64,000 nucleotides of DNA from Desulfonispora thiosulfatigenes DSM 11270 (GCF_900176035.1 NZ_FWWT01000013.1:1-64000), one strand, 5' to 3'; shown: positions 25,196-35,098, counted from the first letter of the stretch. The notes: a model not told the origin generated them from the sequence alone. Translations and numbers: made by a program.

Positions 25196-26593
25196 TCAAA
25201 CTATTTCCTTGGATTTTATCTGTAATATTAAGTAATTTTTTGTTTCATTGGTAACCCTTACCTGATTACTTAAAGCAAGACCTGGTATCCAAATAATATT
25301 ATCCCCTGAACAAATAAGATTAATTTGATCTCTTTTTTCCTTTTCTATTTTTCGGTCTATAAAAAAGTTTTTAAGTTTCTTAGTTCCCTCCATTCCTAAT
25401 AGATGCACTCTGTCACCAGGCTTTCTTTTTCTGATAGTTAAGGGGCTTGGTAATTTATCCCTATCAACTACTACTTGATAATAATCTTTTGATTTTATCA
25501 TCTTGTCTGAGAGAAATGCTTCTATTATAATATCTTCTCCAGGAATAATTGTTTTACCTGGAACATTTACTGGAATTTCTCTGTTTTTTTCTACTACACT
25601 TTCTTTTTTGTTCTGGGTAAAAATTAATGATGTATAACTTTTTTTTACAATGATACCTTGAGGTAAATTGATGCTTTTAGCTCCTTTTTTATTTAAAGAG
25701 AGCTCTATTATGTTTTCGACATGATGGTAACTTAATCCTTGAGTATCTTTCCTTAAATTTTGATAAATATCTCGCAAGATTCTTCTTTTAATCGCTAAAT
25801 CTAATTTATTGAATTTTTCTAAATCTATTATAATATTATCGTTTTGAGAACTAGATAATACCTCTTTTTTAATTTTCTTAGTGTAATTTTCTAAAAACTT
25901 ATTATCTACCTCAACGATGTTTTCTAATTTTAAAAGTGCTTCTACAATATTAGGGTTTAATTCCTTTTGTAAATAAGGAATTAAATCTAGTCTAATTTTA
26001 TTTCGCAAATAAATTTTTTGTTCATTGGTTGGATCTTGATGATAAATTATTTTTTCCTTTTGACAATAATCTATGACTTCTTGTTTAGTCACTTCTGCTA
26101 ATGGACGTATCATCCAATTAAATACTGGGGGCATCGAGGCTAAACCTTTTAAGCCTGTACCTTGTACTAAATGCAGTAAAACAGTTTCTGCCCTATCTTC
26201 AGCATGATGACCTAAGGCAAGCTTTGTATAATTATATTTTCCCTTTAATTCATTATATATTTCATGCCTTATTTTATGACCAGCATCTTCTGGAGAAAGG
26301 CCAGTTTTTTTTATAATCTTAGGTACATTTTTTTCATAAACATAACTATTTATACCCCATTTAGTAGCTAATTCTTGTACATATAAAGCTTCCTTTTTAC
26401 TCTCTTCTCCTCTAAACATATGATCAACACAAACAACACCTAGTTCAAAATCATGTTTTTGCTTTAATTCTTTTAAAACATATAATAAGGCTAAAGAATC
26501 TGCACCTCCAGATACGCCAACTAATATTTTATCTTTAGCCTGGATCATAGTATGTTTTTTAATTGTCCACTCTACCTTTTTTACAAAATTCAC
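25196..26593 (-). CDS. tilS: tRNA(Ile)-lysidine synthetase
   Basis: Makes lysidine at C34 of tRNA-Ile (CAU) so that it reads AUA. 465 aa with the PP-loop SGGADS near residue 31, followed by the middle domain and the complete C-terminal domain ending in the LALSNQVRVTNETKNYL region. GTG start at 26593, with GGAGG about 11 bp upstream. It precedes ftsH by 94 bp; tilS is essential in Bacillus. Confidence 0.96.
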   Translation of the reverse strand: MNFVKKVEWTIKKHTMIQAKDKILVGVSGGADSLALLYVLKELKQKHDFELGVVCVDHMFRGEESKKEALYVQELATKWGINSYVYEKNVPKIIKKTGLSPEDAGHKIRHEIYNELKGKYNYTKLALGHHAEDRAETVLLHLVQGTGLKGLASMPPVFNWMIRPLAEVTKQEVIDYCQKEKIIYHQDPTNEQKIYLRNKIRLDLIPYLQKELNPNIVEALLKLENIVEVDNKFLENYTKKIKKEVLSSSQNDNIIIDLEKFNKLDLAIKRRILRDIYQNLRKDTQGLSYHHVENIIELSLNKKGAKSINLPQGIIVKKSYTSLIFTQNKKESVVEKNREIPVNVPGKTIIPGEDIIIEAFLSDKMIKSKDYYQVVVDRDKLPSPLTIRKRKPGDRVHLLGMEGTKKLKNFFIDRKIEKEKRDQINLICSGDNIIWIPGLALSNQVRVTNETKNYLILQIKSKEIV

Positions 26594-26634
26594 AAATTAA
26601 ATTTCCTCCTTCATACTTTTTAATTAGGCAAAAA

Positions 26635-26662
26635 AAAACCAGCAGATTACTCTGTTGGTTTT
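26635..26662 (-). terminator. Terminator after spoIIE
   Basis: Twelve-bp stem with one G-T pair (AAAACCAGCAGA / TCTGTTGGTTTT), loop TTAC, then a T-run on the minus strand. Confidence 0.88.
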
Positions 26663-26701
26663 AGACATTGGAGAAGTAATATCCTGCTTATAAATGAATA
26701 T

Positions 26702-29038
26702 TTATTCTGAGCGATAATCTATACGCGCTACTAACACCGTTAAATCATCATTTATATTTCCATTTAAAGTGTATTTTGCTAATTCAATTATGTAATCAGC
26801 AATTAACTGAGGATCTTCATGAGGTAAATTCTCAATTACCTTGCACCAATCTTCGACACTTCCATTTATGGCATCAAATACTCCATCCGTCATATTTATA
26901 ATAATATCATCTACATTAACTGCATATTTAAAATGTTCTACCTCTACTTGATTTAAAATACCTGCTGGTAGAGACTTTGATTTAACTACATTGACCGTAT
27001 TATTTCTTTTAATAAATGAAGGGGGTGAGCATACCTTAATGAATTCTGCTATCGCTGATACTTCATTAACAACTACCATATCAATAGTTGTAAAGGTTTC
27101 TTCATTGGAACGTAAATACAACACTGAATTAACCGTTTCAACAGCCATTTTTTGTGTAAGCCCCGCTGTTAATAATCTTTCAAGTAAATTTATTGCCGTG
27201 TGACTTTCTTTAAAGGCCTTTGCTCCAGCCCCCATTCCATCTCCTAAAATCATAGCGTACTTGCGATTAGGTAAAGATAAACAAGACCAATCATCTCCTG
27301 AGATATCTCCACCATCTTTTATTGCCATGGCAACACCTGTAGTTACAGAATACGCCTTAGTTGGATTTAAATGATATGTACAACTACTATTTCCTGCTGT
27401 TGGGCACCTGCTTTGTTTTACGGTATATGTTCTATCTAAAAATTGAGAAACTTTAGGTGCAATAAAATTTGTACACCAGCTTTGTCCTGGACATGATTCT
27501 TGTACAATAATTATTTCTTTATCATCGTTATCCGTTTCAATTACTTTAACATTCTGAATTTTAATATTTTCTTCCATTAGACTAAACTTAATTGCTTCAG
27601 CTAGTTCTTCATTAGTTGTTTCCCTAGATGTTACTTCCTGGGCAAAACCTTTTACTAAACCTGCCACACCTTCTAATTGAGTAGCAACAACTTGCTGTGA
27701 GCTAAGAATTTTTTCATTTATAGCATTATCTTTTTTATATAACTCAAGCTGATACCAAAGGGCTAAACTAAGCTCTCTTATTCTCATACATCTTCGTTGT
27801 AATTCAAGCGAAAAGTGCTTTTCATCAATTCTGCCTTTACTTTCTCCTTTGTTGCAAGCTTCTACCATGGATTGATAAGTTTCTAAATAATCTTTTTTCC
27901 AGCAAGTTTGATAGTGAGTACATCTGTCGCAAACCTTACCTGATACTTCTTTTAAAATATCTATTACAGGATTTTCTTGATCTTTTTCTATAATCTCTTC
28001 TTTTACATTAAATGCCTTACTTAATTCATTGAAAACCTTAGACATTCTTTCTAACTTTTCAGAGCTATCATCTTTAAATGCTGGCATTTCTTCTTTCTTC
28101 TTTTCTACTTCAGGCATAAGAGCTTTTAAGGGTATGATTGCAAAAATTACCCCTGCTATTAATGTTTCTATAAGCGTATTTATTACTTGTTCTGTTCCTG
28201 AAAAATACATCGAAAGAATAAGATTACCAAGCGTAAACCCGATAATAATTCCAACTTTTCCTAATCCCCTGAACACTCCACCTAATAAACCACTTAAAGA
28301 ATAAAATCCGATAGTAGCGACGCTGATATTTCCTGTAACACTTGGAACTAATCCTACAATAGTACCAATAGCTGCGCCTCCACCAGGACCTGCCAAATAT
28401 GCTGAAGAAAGAACAAATATTTTAGAAATTAAACTTTGCACATTCACACTTGCAATATTTACATTACCAAGTCCTAGTAAAACCCCTAAAATTACAATTA
28501 CTAAGCTTACCTTTTCTTCTAAAGATATTTCCATCTTATGCTTGTACTTTTCTACGGCTCCAAAAGTAGTTATCATTACTAAGGTGATTAAGCCAGCAAA
28601 AGCACTTTCAAAAACAATTGAAACCCAATTATATAAAGTTCCCTGATTGATAACAATCAATATCCCATTAACAACCAATATTATCGAAGCGATAATTGAA
28701 GGAACAATTATCCATTGCTTCTTATCTACTAAAAATTGATTATACAGAATACTAAAAATAAGAATACTAATAATTAAGCTAGGTATAGCATGTCCTAAAT
28801 TATTAGTAAAAAGTGTACCTAATAATGTACCCCCTAGAACCCACCATCTTTTTTGCTTGTCCCATACAGCTACAGAACCAATGTAAGCTGAGGCAAAAGG
28901 TTTTATTTCCCCTAATATGACAGCTTGGGTTAAGATAAAACCTACAATACAAAATATAAAGTTATCTAGGCGTAACCAATTTAATAACATCACCCCAGAT
29001 TTACTAGAATTTGTTCTTATAACAGCTTTTCCAATCAC
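26702..29038 (-). CDS. spoIIE: Stage II sporulation protein E (PP2C phosphatase)
   Basis: Dephosphorylates SpoIIAA to release sigma-F in the forespore, and takes part in polar septation. 778 aa from GTG 29038 (GAAGGTG 5 bp upstream; an earlier ATG at 29089 is not supported). About ten membrane helices fill residues 30-320, then a linker with cysteine cluster CDRCTHYQTC, and the C-terminal PP2C domain with LGDGMGAG and MTDGVFDA metal-binding aspartates. Single gene with its own promoter. Confidence 0.97.
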   Translation of the reverse strand: MIGKAVIRTNSSKSGVMLLNWLRLDNFIFCIVGFILTQAVILGEIKPFASAYIGSVAVWDKQKRWWVLGGTLLGTLFTNNLGHAIPSLIISILIFSILYNQFLVDKKQWIIVPSIIASIILVVNGILIVINQGTLYNWVSIVFESAFAGLITLVMITTFGAVEKYKHKMEISLEEKVSLVIVILGVLLGLGNVNIASVNVQSLISKIFVLSSAYLAGPGGGAAIGTIVGLVPSVTGNISVATIGFYSLSGLLGGVFRGLGKVGIIIGFTLGNLILSMYFSGTEQVINTLIETLIAGVIFAIIPLKALMPEVEKKKEEMPAFKDDSSEKLERMSKVFNELSKAFNVKEEIIEKDQENPVIDILKEVSGKVCDRCTHYQTCWKKDYLETYQSMVEACNKGESKGRIDEKHFSLELQRRCMRIRELSLALWYQLELYKKDNAINEKILSSQQVVATQLEGVAGLVKGFAQEVTSRETTNEELAEAIKFSLMEENIKIQNVKVIETDNDDKEIIIVQESCPGQSWCTNFIAPKVSQFLDRTYTVKQSRCPTAGNSSCTYHLNPTKAYSVTTGVAMAIKDGGDISGDDWSCLSLPNRKYAMILGDGMGAGAKAFKESHTAINLLERLLTAGLTQKMAVETVNSVLYLRSNEETFTTIDMVVVNEVSAIAEFIKVCSPPSFIKRNNTVNVVKSKSLPAGILNQVEVEHFKYAVNVDDIIINMTDGVFDAINGSVEDWCKVIENLPHEDPQLIADYIIELAKYTLNGNINDDLTVLVARIDYRSE

Positions 29039-29077
29039 GACGACACCTTCCCTTTTTTTTGGAATTAATGTTCTTTT

Positions 29078-29111
29078 ATTATATAACAATCATGTGGAAA
29101 TATTTGTCATA
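29078..29111 (-). promoter_or_regulatory. spoIIE promoter with Spo0A-box-like sequence
   Basis: TATAAT (29083-29078) and ATGACA (29110-29105) on the minus strand are 21 bp apart, the same unusual spacing as Spo0A-activated spoIIE promoters in Bacillus. TTTGTCATA at 29103-29111 matches the 0A box TTTGTCGAA at 7 of 9 positions and overlaps the -35 box. Confidence 0.65.
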
Positions 29112-29165
29112 GATTGGATGAGGTTTACTGAAATTTAAGACATTTTTTTACATTTTTTCAAAGAA

Positions 29166-29187
29166 AAAGTGTCATCTCTGACACTTT
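29166..29187 (-). terminator. Terminator at the end of the tandem-repeat gene
   Basis: Stem AAAGTGTCA / TGACACTTT, loop TCTC, T-rich tail on the minus strand. It overlaps the stop codon. Confidence 0.8.
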
Positions 29188-30352
29188 AATTTTTTTTTGA
29201 TTCCTTGAGAGAGCTTTTAATGCTCACACTATATTCATCTTGATGGTCTAAATCTTGCTTTAAACTCCTGATATGCTTGGTTAAACGTTCTTTTCGTGAT
29301 GATCTTCCAAATTTAGGTCGATTCTTTCTGTCATTTTTTGCAGGATTATTTTCCTTCTTTATTTCAGGAGCATTTTTTTCTTTCATACTATTTTCCTGAT
29401 TAAGGATATCTTGTTTACTAATTTCTTTATTTTTAGTACTGCCTTTCTTATGGGTTTGTTCATTTTTTGTTTTTTTAGCACTTACTTCTTTATTTACTTC
29501 TTTATTTACTTCTTTATTTACTTCTTTATTTATTTCTTTATTTATTTCCTTATTTATTTCCTTATTTATTTCCTGTTTTCTATCCTTTTTCTTCATAACT
29601 AGGTCTACTTCTACCCTTACCTTCGCGGGGCTCATAACAGTAGTATTTATCTGGGTAGGCACTACTTTAAAATCATTAGGATTAACTTTATTCACCAGTT
29701 CTATCTTTTGCGTAAATTGCTCTAAACTTCGGGTAATGAAAAACCTTTCTCCCTTAGATTTAGAATTTAAATAAAGAAATCTTACATCCTTCATGCAATT
29801 AAGGATTAAATAACTTCTGTCAATATACTTGCTTAGAACAGTAACAGTAGCCTCTGTGGCTATCGCCTCTGAAATAACAGGCAATTTTTTTGGTATTAGA
29901 TATGTGCTTTTTGTAGTAAAATGATCACTCACTTCTTTAGCTTTATCTTGCACATAATTTTCTGGGGTTATAATAATAACTGTTTCGATATATAAGGCAT
30001 CATAGGCTATTTTATTTACATTTAAATGTTTTACCTTTACATCTCTAATTAAACTATCATTTTGATATTCTAATTGAAATGGAATCGCTAGGCTAACTGT
30101 ATTTTGACTTTGTTCATTTACACCTATTTTTAAGGAATCAAAACTTAAATCAAGTAAAATGTCACCTGCTACATAGCTTCTAATTATCTTACTATGGCAA
30201 GCAAACTGAATTTTATCAATATGATGCTCTTTGTATTTATTTAACTCTAAAGTAGCTATACCCTTTAGAAGAAAGTATTGACTATTACCTGATGTAAGTT
30301 TCGCAACATTATTCCAAGCTATATTTACATCCTTTTTATAATATTTTTCCAT
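29186..30352 (-). CDS. Spore-coat-like protein with SPOCS/DUF3794-like N-terminus and repeat tail
   Basis: 388 aa. Residues about 1-235 form two similar beta-rich halves whose pattern (LLKGIATLEL ... VAGDILLDLSF ... AIPFQLEY) resembles SPOCS/DUF3794 domains of spore proteins. About 260-292 is eight tandem four-residue units, EINK then EVNK, and the rest is very basic (NDRKNRPKFGRSSRKERL). It lies between spoIIE and rho and ends in a terminator overlapping the stop. Likely spore-associated; the family call is moderate. Confidence 0.65.
   Translation of the reverse strand: MEKYYKKDVNIAWNNVAKLTSGNSQYFLLKGIATLELNKYKEHHIDKIQFACHSKIIRSYVAGDILLDLSFDSLKIGVNEQSQNTVSLAIPFQLEYQNDSLIRDVKVKHLNVNKIAYDALYIETVIIITPENYVQDKAKEVSDHFTTKSTYLIPKKLPVISEAIATEATVTVLSKYIDRSYLILNCMKDVRFLYLNSKSKGERFFITRSLEQFTQKIELVNKVNPNDFKVVPTQINTTVMSPAKVRVEVDLVMKKKDRKQEINKEINKEINKEINKEVNKEVNKEVNKEVSAKKTKNEQTHKKGSTKNKEISKQDILNQENSMKEKNAPEIKKENNPAKNDRKNRPKFGRSSRKERLTKHIRSLKQDLDHQDEYSVSIKSSLKESKKN
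29484..29574. repeat. 12-bp coding tandem repeat, about 8 units
   Basis: Plus-strand unit ACTTCTTTATTT with minor variants, encoding the E-(I/V)-N-K repeat. The unit length is a multiple of three, so slippage changes protein length without breaking the frame. Confidence 0.9.
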
Positions 30353-30412
30353 ATTATCGCCTCCTAAACATATGTTTATTCAGCATAGTTCATTTTTATA
30401 ATTACAAAAAAA

Positions 30413-30434
30413 AATAGTGCCCCATAGCACTATT
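30413..30434 (-). terminator. Terminator overlapping the rho stop codon
   Basis: Stem AATAGTGC / GCACTATT, loop CCCATA, followed by T9 on the minus strand. Confidence 0.9.
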
Positions 30435-31689
30435 CAAACATTTTTGGCCAAGCTCTCACAAGGTCACTATTGCTTTTAGTTTTTCCGAGAGCATCTATGA
30501 TCATTTCGGCTGCCTCTTGGGGATTTGCATTTGAAAATCTTTTGCGCAACTTCCAATTGACATCTAACTCTTCTTTACTAAGTAAAAGGTCTTCTTTTCT
30601 AGTTCCAGATCTTATAATATCTATCGCAGGGAAAGTTCTTCTTTCCGCTATTTTACGATCTAAAATTAATTCCATATTTCCTGTACCTTTAAATTCTTCA
30701 AAAATCACATCATCCATTCTACTACCTGTATCCACCAAAGCTGTAGCTAAAATGGTTAAGCTGCCACCTTCTTCAATATTACGAGCAGCTCCAAAAAATC
30801 TTTTTGGTTTATGTAGGGCATTTGGGTCTACACCCCCTGATAATGTGCGACCACTAGAAGGGATTACTAAATTATAAGCTCTCGCCAAACGAGTAACACT
30901 ATCCATTAAAATCACTACATCCTTGCCATGTTCTACCAGTCTTTTAGCTCTTTCTAAGACCATTTCCGATACCTTGACATGATTTTCTGGTGGTTCATCA
31001 AAAGTTGAGCTAATTACCTCACCTTTAACTGACCTTTGCATATCTGTTACTTCTTCAGGTCTTTCATCTATTAATAATACTAAAATTTCTATTTCAGGAT
31101 AATTTATCGAGATACTATGAGCTATTTCTTTTAATAATTCTGTCTTTCCAGCCTTTGGTGGAGAAACAATTAGTCCTCTTTGTCCTTTCCCCACAGGACT
31201 AACTAAATCAATAATTCTAGGAGCAGTTGGACTATTATTAATTTCTAATTTTATTTTTTCTTGTGGATAAATAGGGGTGAACCCTTCGAAGTGAAGTCTT
31301 TCGGATGATTTATCGGGGTTTTCTCCATTAACCTCTTCTACTCGTAATAAGGCGAAATATCTTTCGTTATCTTTAGGTTTACGACATAAACCACCTACTC
31401 TATCTCCTGTTCTTAAATCAAATTTTCTAATTTGTGAAGGAGATACATAAATATCATCACTACTAGGTAAGTAAGCTACTGGTCTTAAAAATCCATATCC
31501 ATCTTGCATTATTTCAAGTACACCTTGCGCCCTTAACTGTCCATCATTTTTTGCAAATGCTTTTTGAATTTCAAATACTAGTTCCTTTTTTCTCAGTTTT
31601 GAATAACCTGTTAATTCTATCTTTTTTGCCATATTATATAGTTCAGCCATAGTCTTACTTTCAAGCTCATTTATATTAACCGCGGTCAT
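30430..31689 (-). CDS. rho: Transcription termination factor Rho
   Basis: Hexameric RNA-dependent ATPase. 419 aa: N-terminal helical domain, RNA-binding cold-shock-like domain ([15 protein letters not shown], about 55-130), and the RecA-type motor with Walker A SPPKAGKT, Walker [12 protein letters not shown]-like [12 protein letters not shown] and the Q-loop/R-loop region. No large N-terminal insertion as in some clostridia. AAGGAGTG before ATG. The neighbouring glpX, tal and fba repeat the Bacillus order. Confidence 0.98.
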   Translation of the reverse strand: MTAVNINELESKTMAELYNMAKKIELTGYSKLRKKELVFEIQKAFAKNDGQLRAQGVLEIMQDGYGFLRPVAYLPSSDDIYVSPSQIRKFDLRTGDRVGGLCRKPKDNERYFALLRVEEVNGENPDKSSERLHFEGFTPIYPQEKIKLEINNSPTAPRIIDLVSPVGKGQRGLIVSPPKAGKTELLKEIAHSISINYPEIEILVLLIDERPEEVTDMQRSVKGEVISSTFDEPPENHVKVSEMVLERAKRLVEHGKDVVILMDSVTRLARAYNLVIPSSGRTLSGGVDPNALHKPKRFFGAARNIEEGGSLTILATALVDTGSRMDDVIFEEFKGTGNMELILDRKIAERRTFPAIDIIRSGTRKEDLLLSKEELDVNWKLRKRFSNANPQEAAEMIIDALGKTKSNSDLVRAWPKMFE

Positions 31690-31760
31690 AATTTCACTCC
31701 TTATGCTGTTTTTCTAATTGGATTGTTTAAGGGTTTAACCAGGTAGGAAAATGCAGGGTA

Positions 31761-31781
31761 GGAAGCGCTAGACGCGCTCCC
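31761..31781 (-). terminator. Weak hairpin after glpX
   Basis: Eight-bp GC-rich stem (GGAAGCGC / GCGCTCCC, one wobble pair), loop TAGAC. No T-run follows, so it may be an RNA-stabilising hairpin. Confidence 0.4.
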
Positions 31782-31788
31782 ATTAAAT

Positions 31789-32760
31789 TTAGCCATCCAT
31801 TCTTACATAATGTGGTTTTCTAGAGAAATAGTGATAAGCTTCTATAAATCTAATTGTACCAGTTTTGCCACGCATTACAACTGTATGAGTTGTCGCTCTA
31901 TCATTAAAGAATCTTACACCCTTTAAAGTTTCTCCATCAGTGATTCCAGTTGCCACAAACACAACTTCATCTGTTTTAACTAAATCATCTATTGTTAAGA
32001 CCTTTTTGGTATCAGTTATACCCATTTCTTTCATTCTTCTTAACTCTTCTTCATTTTCAGGAATTAAGCGAGCTCTCATATCTCCGCCCATGCATTTTAA
32101 AGCAGCAGCTGCTAAAACTCCTTCTGGTGCTCCTCCTATCCCAATTACCATATCCACACCCGAATCAGGAATTGCTGTTGCTACTACTGGAGAAACATCA
32201 CCGTCTGTTATTAATTTTATCCTTGCCCCAGCTTTTCTAATTGCATTAATAATTTTTTGATGACGAGGACGATCTAAAATCACAACTGTTACTTCTTCTA
32301 TTTTTTTGCCTAATTTTTGAGCAACATTTCGTACATTTTCTTCAGGACTTGCATCTAAATCTATTGCTCCTACAGCTAAAGGACCTACTGCTATTTTGTC
32401 CATATACATATCAGGGGCATGTAATAGACAATCTTCCTTTGCAACTGCCATTACAGCTATTGCACCATTCATACCTTTAGCAACTAAATTAGTTCCTTCT
32501 AATGGATCTACTGCAATATCAACCTTTACACCTTCACCTAGTCCAACCTTTTCACCTATATATAGCATAGGAGCTTCATCCATTTCTCCTTCACCTATAA
32601 CTACCTTACCTTCTATGTGAATAGTATCAAACATAGATCTCATTGCCTTTACAGCAGCATCATCTGCTGCTATTTTATCTCCCTTACCCATCCAACGAGC
32701 TGAATTTAATGCAGCCGCTTCTGTTACTCTTGCAAATTCTATAGCTAGTTCTCTTTCCAT
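31789..32760 (-). CDS. glpX: Fructose-1,6-bisphosphatase, class II
   Basis: Gluconeogenic phosphatase, 323 aa. GEGEMDEAPMLYIGE and DPLEGTNLVAKG supply the metal and phosphate site of the lithium-sensitive phosphatase fold; GIGGAPEGVLAAAAL is also typical of GlpX. The order fba-tal-glpX-rho points to a sugar-phosphate block. Bacillus has murAB between tal and glpX; here it is missing. Confidence 0.96.
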   Translation of the reverse strand: MERELAIEFARVTEAAALNSARWMGKGDKIAADDAAVKAMRSMFDTIHIEGKVVIGEGEMDEAPMLYIGEKVGLGEGVKVDIAVDPLEGTNLVAKGMNGAIAVMAVAKEDCLLHAPDMYMDKIAVGPLAVGAIDLDASPEENVRNVAQKLGKKIEEVTVVILDRPRHQKIINAIRKAGARIKLITDGDVSPVVATAIPDSGVDMVIGIGGAPEGVLAAAALKCMGGDMRARLIPENEEELRRMKEMGITDTKKVLTIDDLVKTDEVVFVATGITDGETLKGVRFFNDRATTHTVVMRGKTGTIRFIEAYHYFSRKPHYVRMDG

Positions 32761-32781
32761 AACTCTTACCTCCTCTAGGTC

Positions 32782-33429
32782 TTATTTATCTTTTACGGTT
32801 TCCCAATCCTTTAAAAATTGGTCTACTCCCTTATCTGTCAGCTGATGATTCATCATCGCATCAATTACTTTATATGGAACTGTTGCTATATCAGCTCCTA
32901 CTTCAGCTACTTGGTCTACATGCTTTGGATTTCGGATACTAGCTGCAATTATTTTAGTTTTATAATCATAAATTTCAAATACATGAGCCATTTTTGCTAC
33001 AAGTCCAATACCTTCTTCCCCAATATCCTCCAGTCTGCCTACAAAAGGACTTACATAAGTAGCCCCTGCATTAGCAGCTAAAATAGCTTGGTTTACAGAA
33101 AAAATCAAAGTACAATTTGTTTTGATTCCTTCTTTGCTTAATTCTTTAATAGCCTTTAATCCTTCAGCTATCATTGGTATTTTAATTACAATATTAGGAT
33201 GAATTTTCACAAGTTCCCTTGCTTCTTTAACCATTTGGTCTTTAGTTAGTCCAATTACCTCTGCACTTATAGGACCATCAACAAGCTTGGTTATCTCCAT
33301 AATTACTTCCTGAAAGTTTCTGCCTTCTTTAGCTATTAATGTTGGATTTGTTGTCACACCAGAAATAACACCCAGTTCTGCTGCCTTTTTGATATCTTCT
33401 AAATTAGCCGAATCAATAAATAATTCCAT
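32782..33429 (-). CDS. tal: Transaldolase / fructose-6-phosphate aldolase family
   Basis: 215-aa TIM-barrel aldolase of the small transaldolase group (Bacillus YwjH type). Schiff-base Lys83 sits in [18 protein letters not shown] near residue 26 is the family signature. ATG 33429 follows AAGGGGG. In organisms of this type it usually works as a true transaldolase in the pentose phosphate pathway; FSA activity cannot be excluded from sequence. Confidence 0.93.
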   Translation of the reverse strand: MELFIDSANLEDIKKAAELGVISGVTTNPTLIAKEGRNFQEVIMEITKLVDGPISAEVIGLTKDQMVKEARELVKIHPNIVIKIPMIAEGLKAIKELSKEGIKTNCTLIFSVNQAILAANAGATYVSPFVGRLEDIGEEGIGLVAKMAHVFEIYDYKTKIIAASIRNPKHVDQVAEVGADIATVPYKVIDAMMNHQLTDKGVDQFLKDWETVKDK

Positions 33430-33466
33430 TAAAATATCCCCCTTAATAACCATTATAATAGAGTAA

Positions 33467-33496
33467 GGCTAGTAAGAAATTTTATACTTACTAGCC
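33467..33496 (-). terminator. Hairpin after fba
   Basis: Perfect 10-bp stem GGCTAGTAAG / CTTACTAGCC with a 10-base loop, no clean T-run. May attenuate between fba and tal. Confidence 0.6.
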
Positions 33497-33503
33497 GATT
33501 AAC

Positions 33504-34358
33504 CTAAGCCTTGCCATTACTTCCAAATACGCGTATTTTTTCTCTCACAATTTCAATCATAGCATCCCTTGCAGGTCCTAAAACCTTTCTTGGATCAATT
33601 TCTTCAGGATTATTAGTAAACACGTCTTTTGCTGCTTTTGTAAACGCTTGGCGAATGTTTGTATCAATATTAACCTTTCTAACTCCTAGGCTAATTGCTT
33701 TTCTAATATCATCATCATCTACACCTGAAGAACCATGTAAAACTATCGGAATATTTGTTAAAGCTTTAATTGCTTTTAAGCGTTCAAAATCTAACTCTGG
33801 TTTACCTTTATAAGGTCCATGAGCTGTTCCAATAGCAATTGCTAAAGAAGTAATCCCCGTTTCTTCTACGAATCTTTGCGCATCCTTAGGATCAGTAAAC
33901 ATAGCGTCTCTTTCAGATACTACGATATCATCCTCTGTGCCACCTATTTTGCCTAATTCAGCTTCAACTGACACGCCAATTGGTCTTGCAATTTCTAATA
34001 CTTTATTAGTTAAAGCAATGTTTTCTTCTAATGAGTACTGTGAACCGTCAATCATTACAGAACTAAAGCCTTGTCTAATGCATTTAATAACTTGTTCAAA
34101 ACTTGTCCCGTGATCAAGATGTAATGCAACTGGTACAGAGACAGTATTAGCTGCAGTTTCAACTAAATTAACGATATACTCAAGACCTGCATATTTTATT
34201 GCACCTTGACTTGCTTGAATAATTACGGGAGACTTCTCAGCCTCTGCTGCTGCTACAATGGCCTGTACTATTTCCATATTGTTGCAGTTAAATGCTCCCA
34301 CTGCATATCCTTCTTTTTCTGCCTTTTCTAACAAATAATCAACACTTACTAAAGACAT
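33504..34358 (-). CDS. fba: Fructose-bisphosphate aldolase, class II
   Basis: Zinc-dependent aldolase, 284 aa. LHLDHG (catalytic Asp82, zinc His83), the metal-site GTAHG and LHGSSG, and phosphate-binding GVRKVNIDTN are present. Acts in glycolysis and gluconeogenesis. It follows the Zn-ribbon-like gene and precedes tal, as in the Bacillus spo0F-fbaA-ywjH order. Confidence 0.97.
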   Translation of the reverse strand: MSLVSVDYLLEKAEKEGYAVGAFNCNNMEIVQAIVAAAEAEKSPVIIQASQGAIKYAGLEYIVNLVETAANTVSVPVALHLDHGTSFEQVIKCIRQGFSSVMIDGSQYSLEENIALTNKVLEIARPIGVSVEAELGKIGGTEDDIVVSERDAMFTDPKDAQRFVEETGITSLAIAIGTAHGPYKGKPELDFERLKAIKALTNIPIVLHGSSGVDDDDIRKAISLGVRKVNIDTNIRQAFTKAAKDVFTNNPEEIDPRKVLGPARDAMIEIVREKIRVFGSNGKA

Positions 34359-34419
34359 TTATCTTGCCCCTCCTCAAATATTAACAAATAATATCCTGTT
34401 AATTATAATTTCATTAAAT

Positions 34420-35073
34420 CTACTTCTTTATTCTTTTTTTACCTTTATCAATATATTTAAATACACCTTTATTCAGAACTATATTAGTTAAATTATTTAC
34501 TATTTCCAAATCCTTTATATTTTCAGCAAAAATAACGGTTACAGCTCCACAGTCTTCGCAAAAAATTTCAACTCGATCTGGATTAACCTCTAATCCAATA
34601 TCGTCATTACCACAGGTACAAGATACCTTATCTTGATTAATTAAATTTCGAACCTTTTCCAAAACCTTTGACATGATTTCTTCGTTATTAAAAAATTCTT
34701 CATCCATCACATCATCTACCATAGTCTCCATGTTATAATCAAAATCTTCAACTGCTTTTCTAACATTTTCTCTTGATCCAAGAAATGCTGATTCTACACC
34801 TGTTTCATGACAATATAAGTTTATCAACTTCTCTTTCCAAATCAAGTTAGCAGGATACGTATAATAGTGCTTGTCTTCACACATACTACAAGCCAGTTGA
34901 ATAGTATATTTATTTCCTTTGCCTCGACCCATGGAAAAGAGGGCTGTTCCACATTGACATTTCAGGTGTACCTTTGTGTCAAAGCCTACGTTAAAGCGAG
35001 ATATAGCATGAAAATCAAGCTTACCACATTCAGGACAATGTAGTGCCACTGTAATATATGTTTTAATCAACAT
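34420..35073 (-). CDS. Conserved protein with several CxxC zinc-ribbon-like pairs
   Basis: 217 aa of unknown function. Cysteine pairs CPEC, CQC, CSMC, CTC and CEDC suggest two zinc sites, one formed in the N-terminal half (about 13-65) and one near the C-terminus (about 152-180), joined by an acidic helical stretch (about 100-145). It starts 25 bp after spo0F, probably in one transcript. That suggests, but does not prove, a sporulation or regulatory link. Confidence 0.8.
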   Translation of the reverse strand: MLIKTYITVALHCPECGKLDFHAISRFNVGFDTKVHLKCQCGTALFSMGRGKGNKYTIQLACSMCEDKHYYTYPANLIWKEKLINLYCHETGVESAFLGSRENVRKAVEDFDYNMETMVDDVMDEEFFNNEEIMSKVLEKVRNLINQDKVSCTCGNDDIGLEVNPDRVEIFCEDCGAVTVIFAENIKDLEIVNNLTNIVLNKGVFKYIDKGKKRIKK

Positions 35074-35098
35074 GGTAGTTCCTCCTTTCTCTTTTAAT

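Noticed and set aside
29411-29602. Plus-strand frame with FIYF repeats
   Set aside because: Only the complement of the 12-bp coding repeat.
30470-30877. 135-codon plus-strand frame opposite rho
   Set aside because: Antisense of conserved Rho motor sequence.
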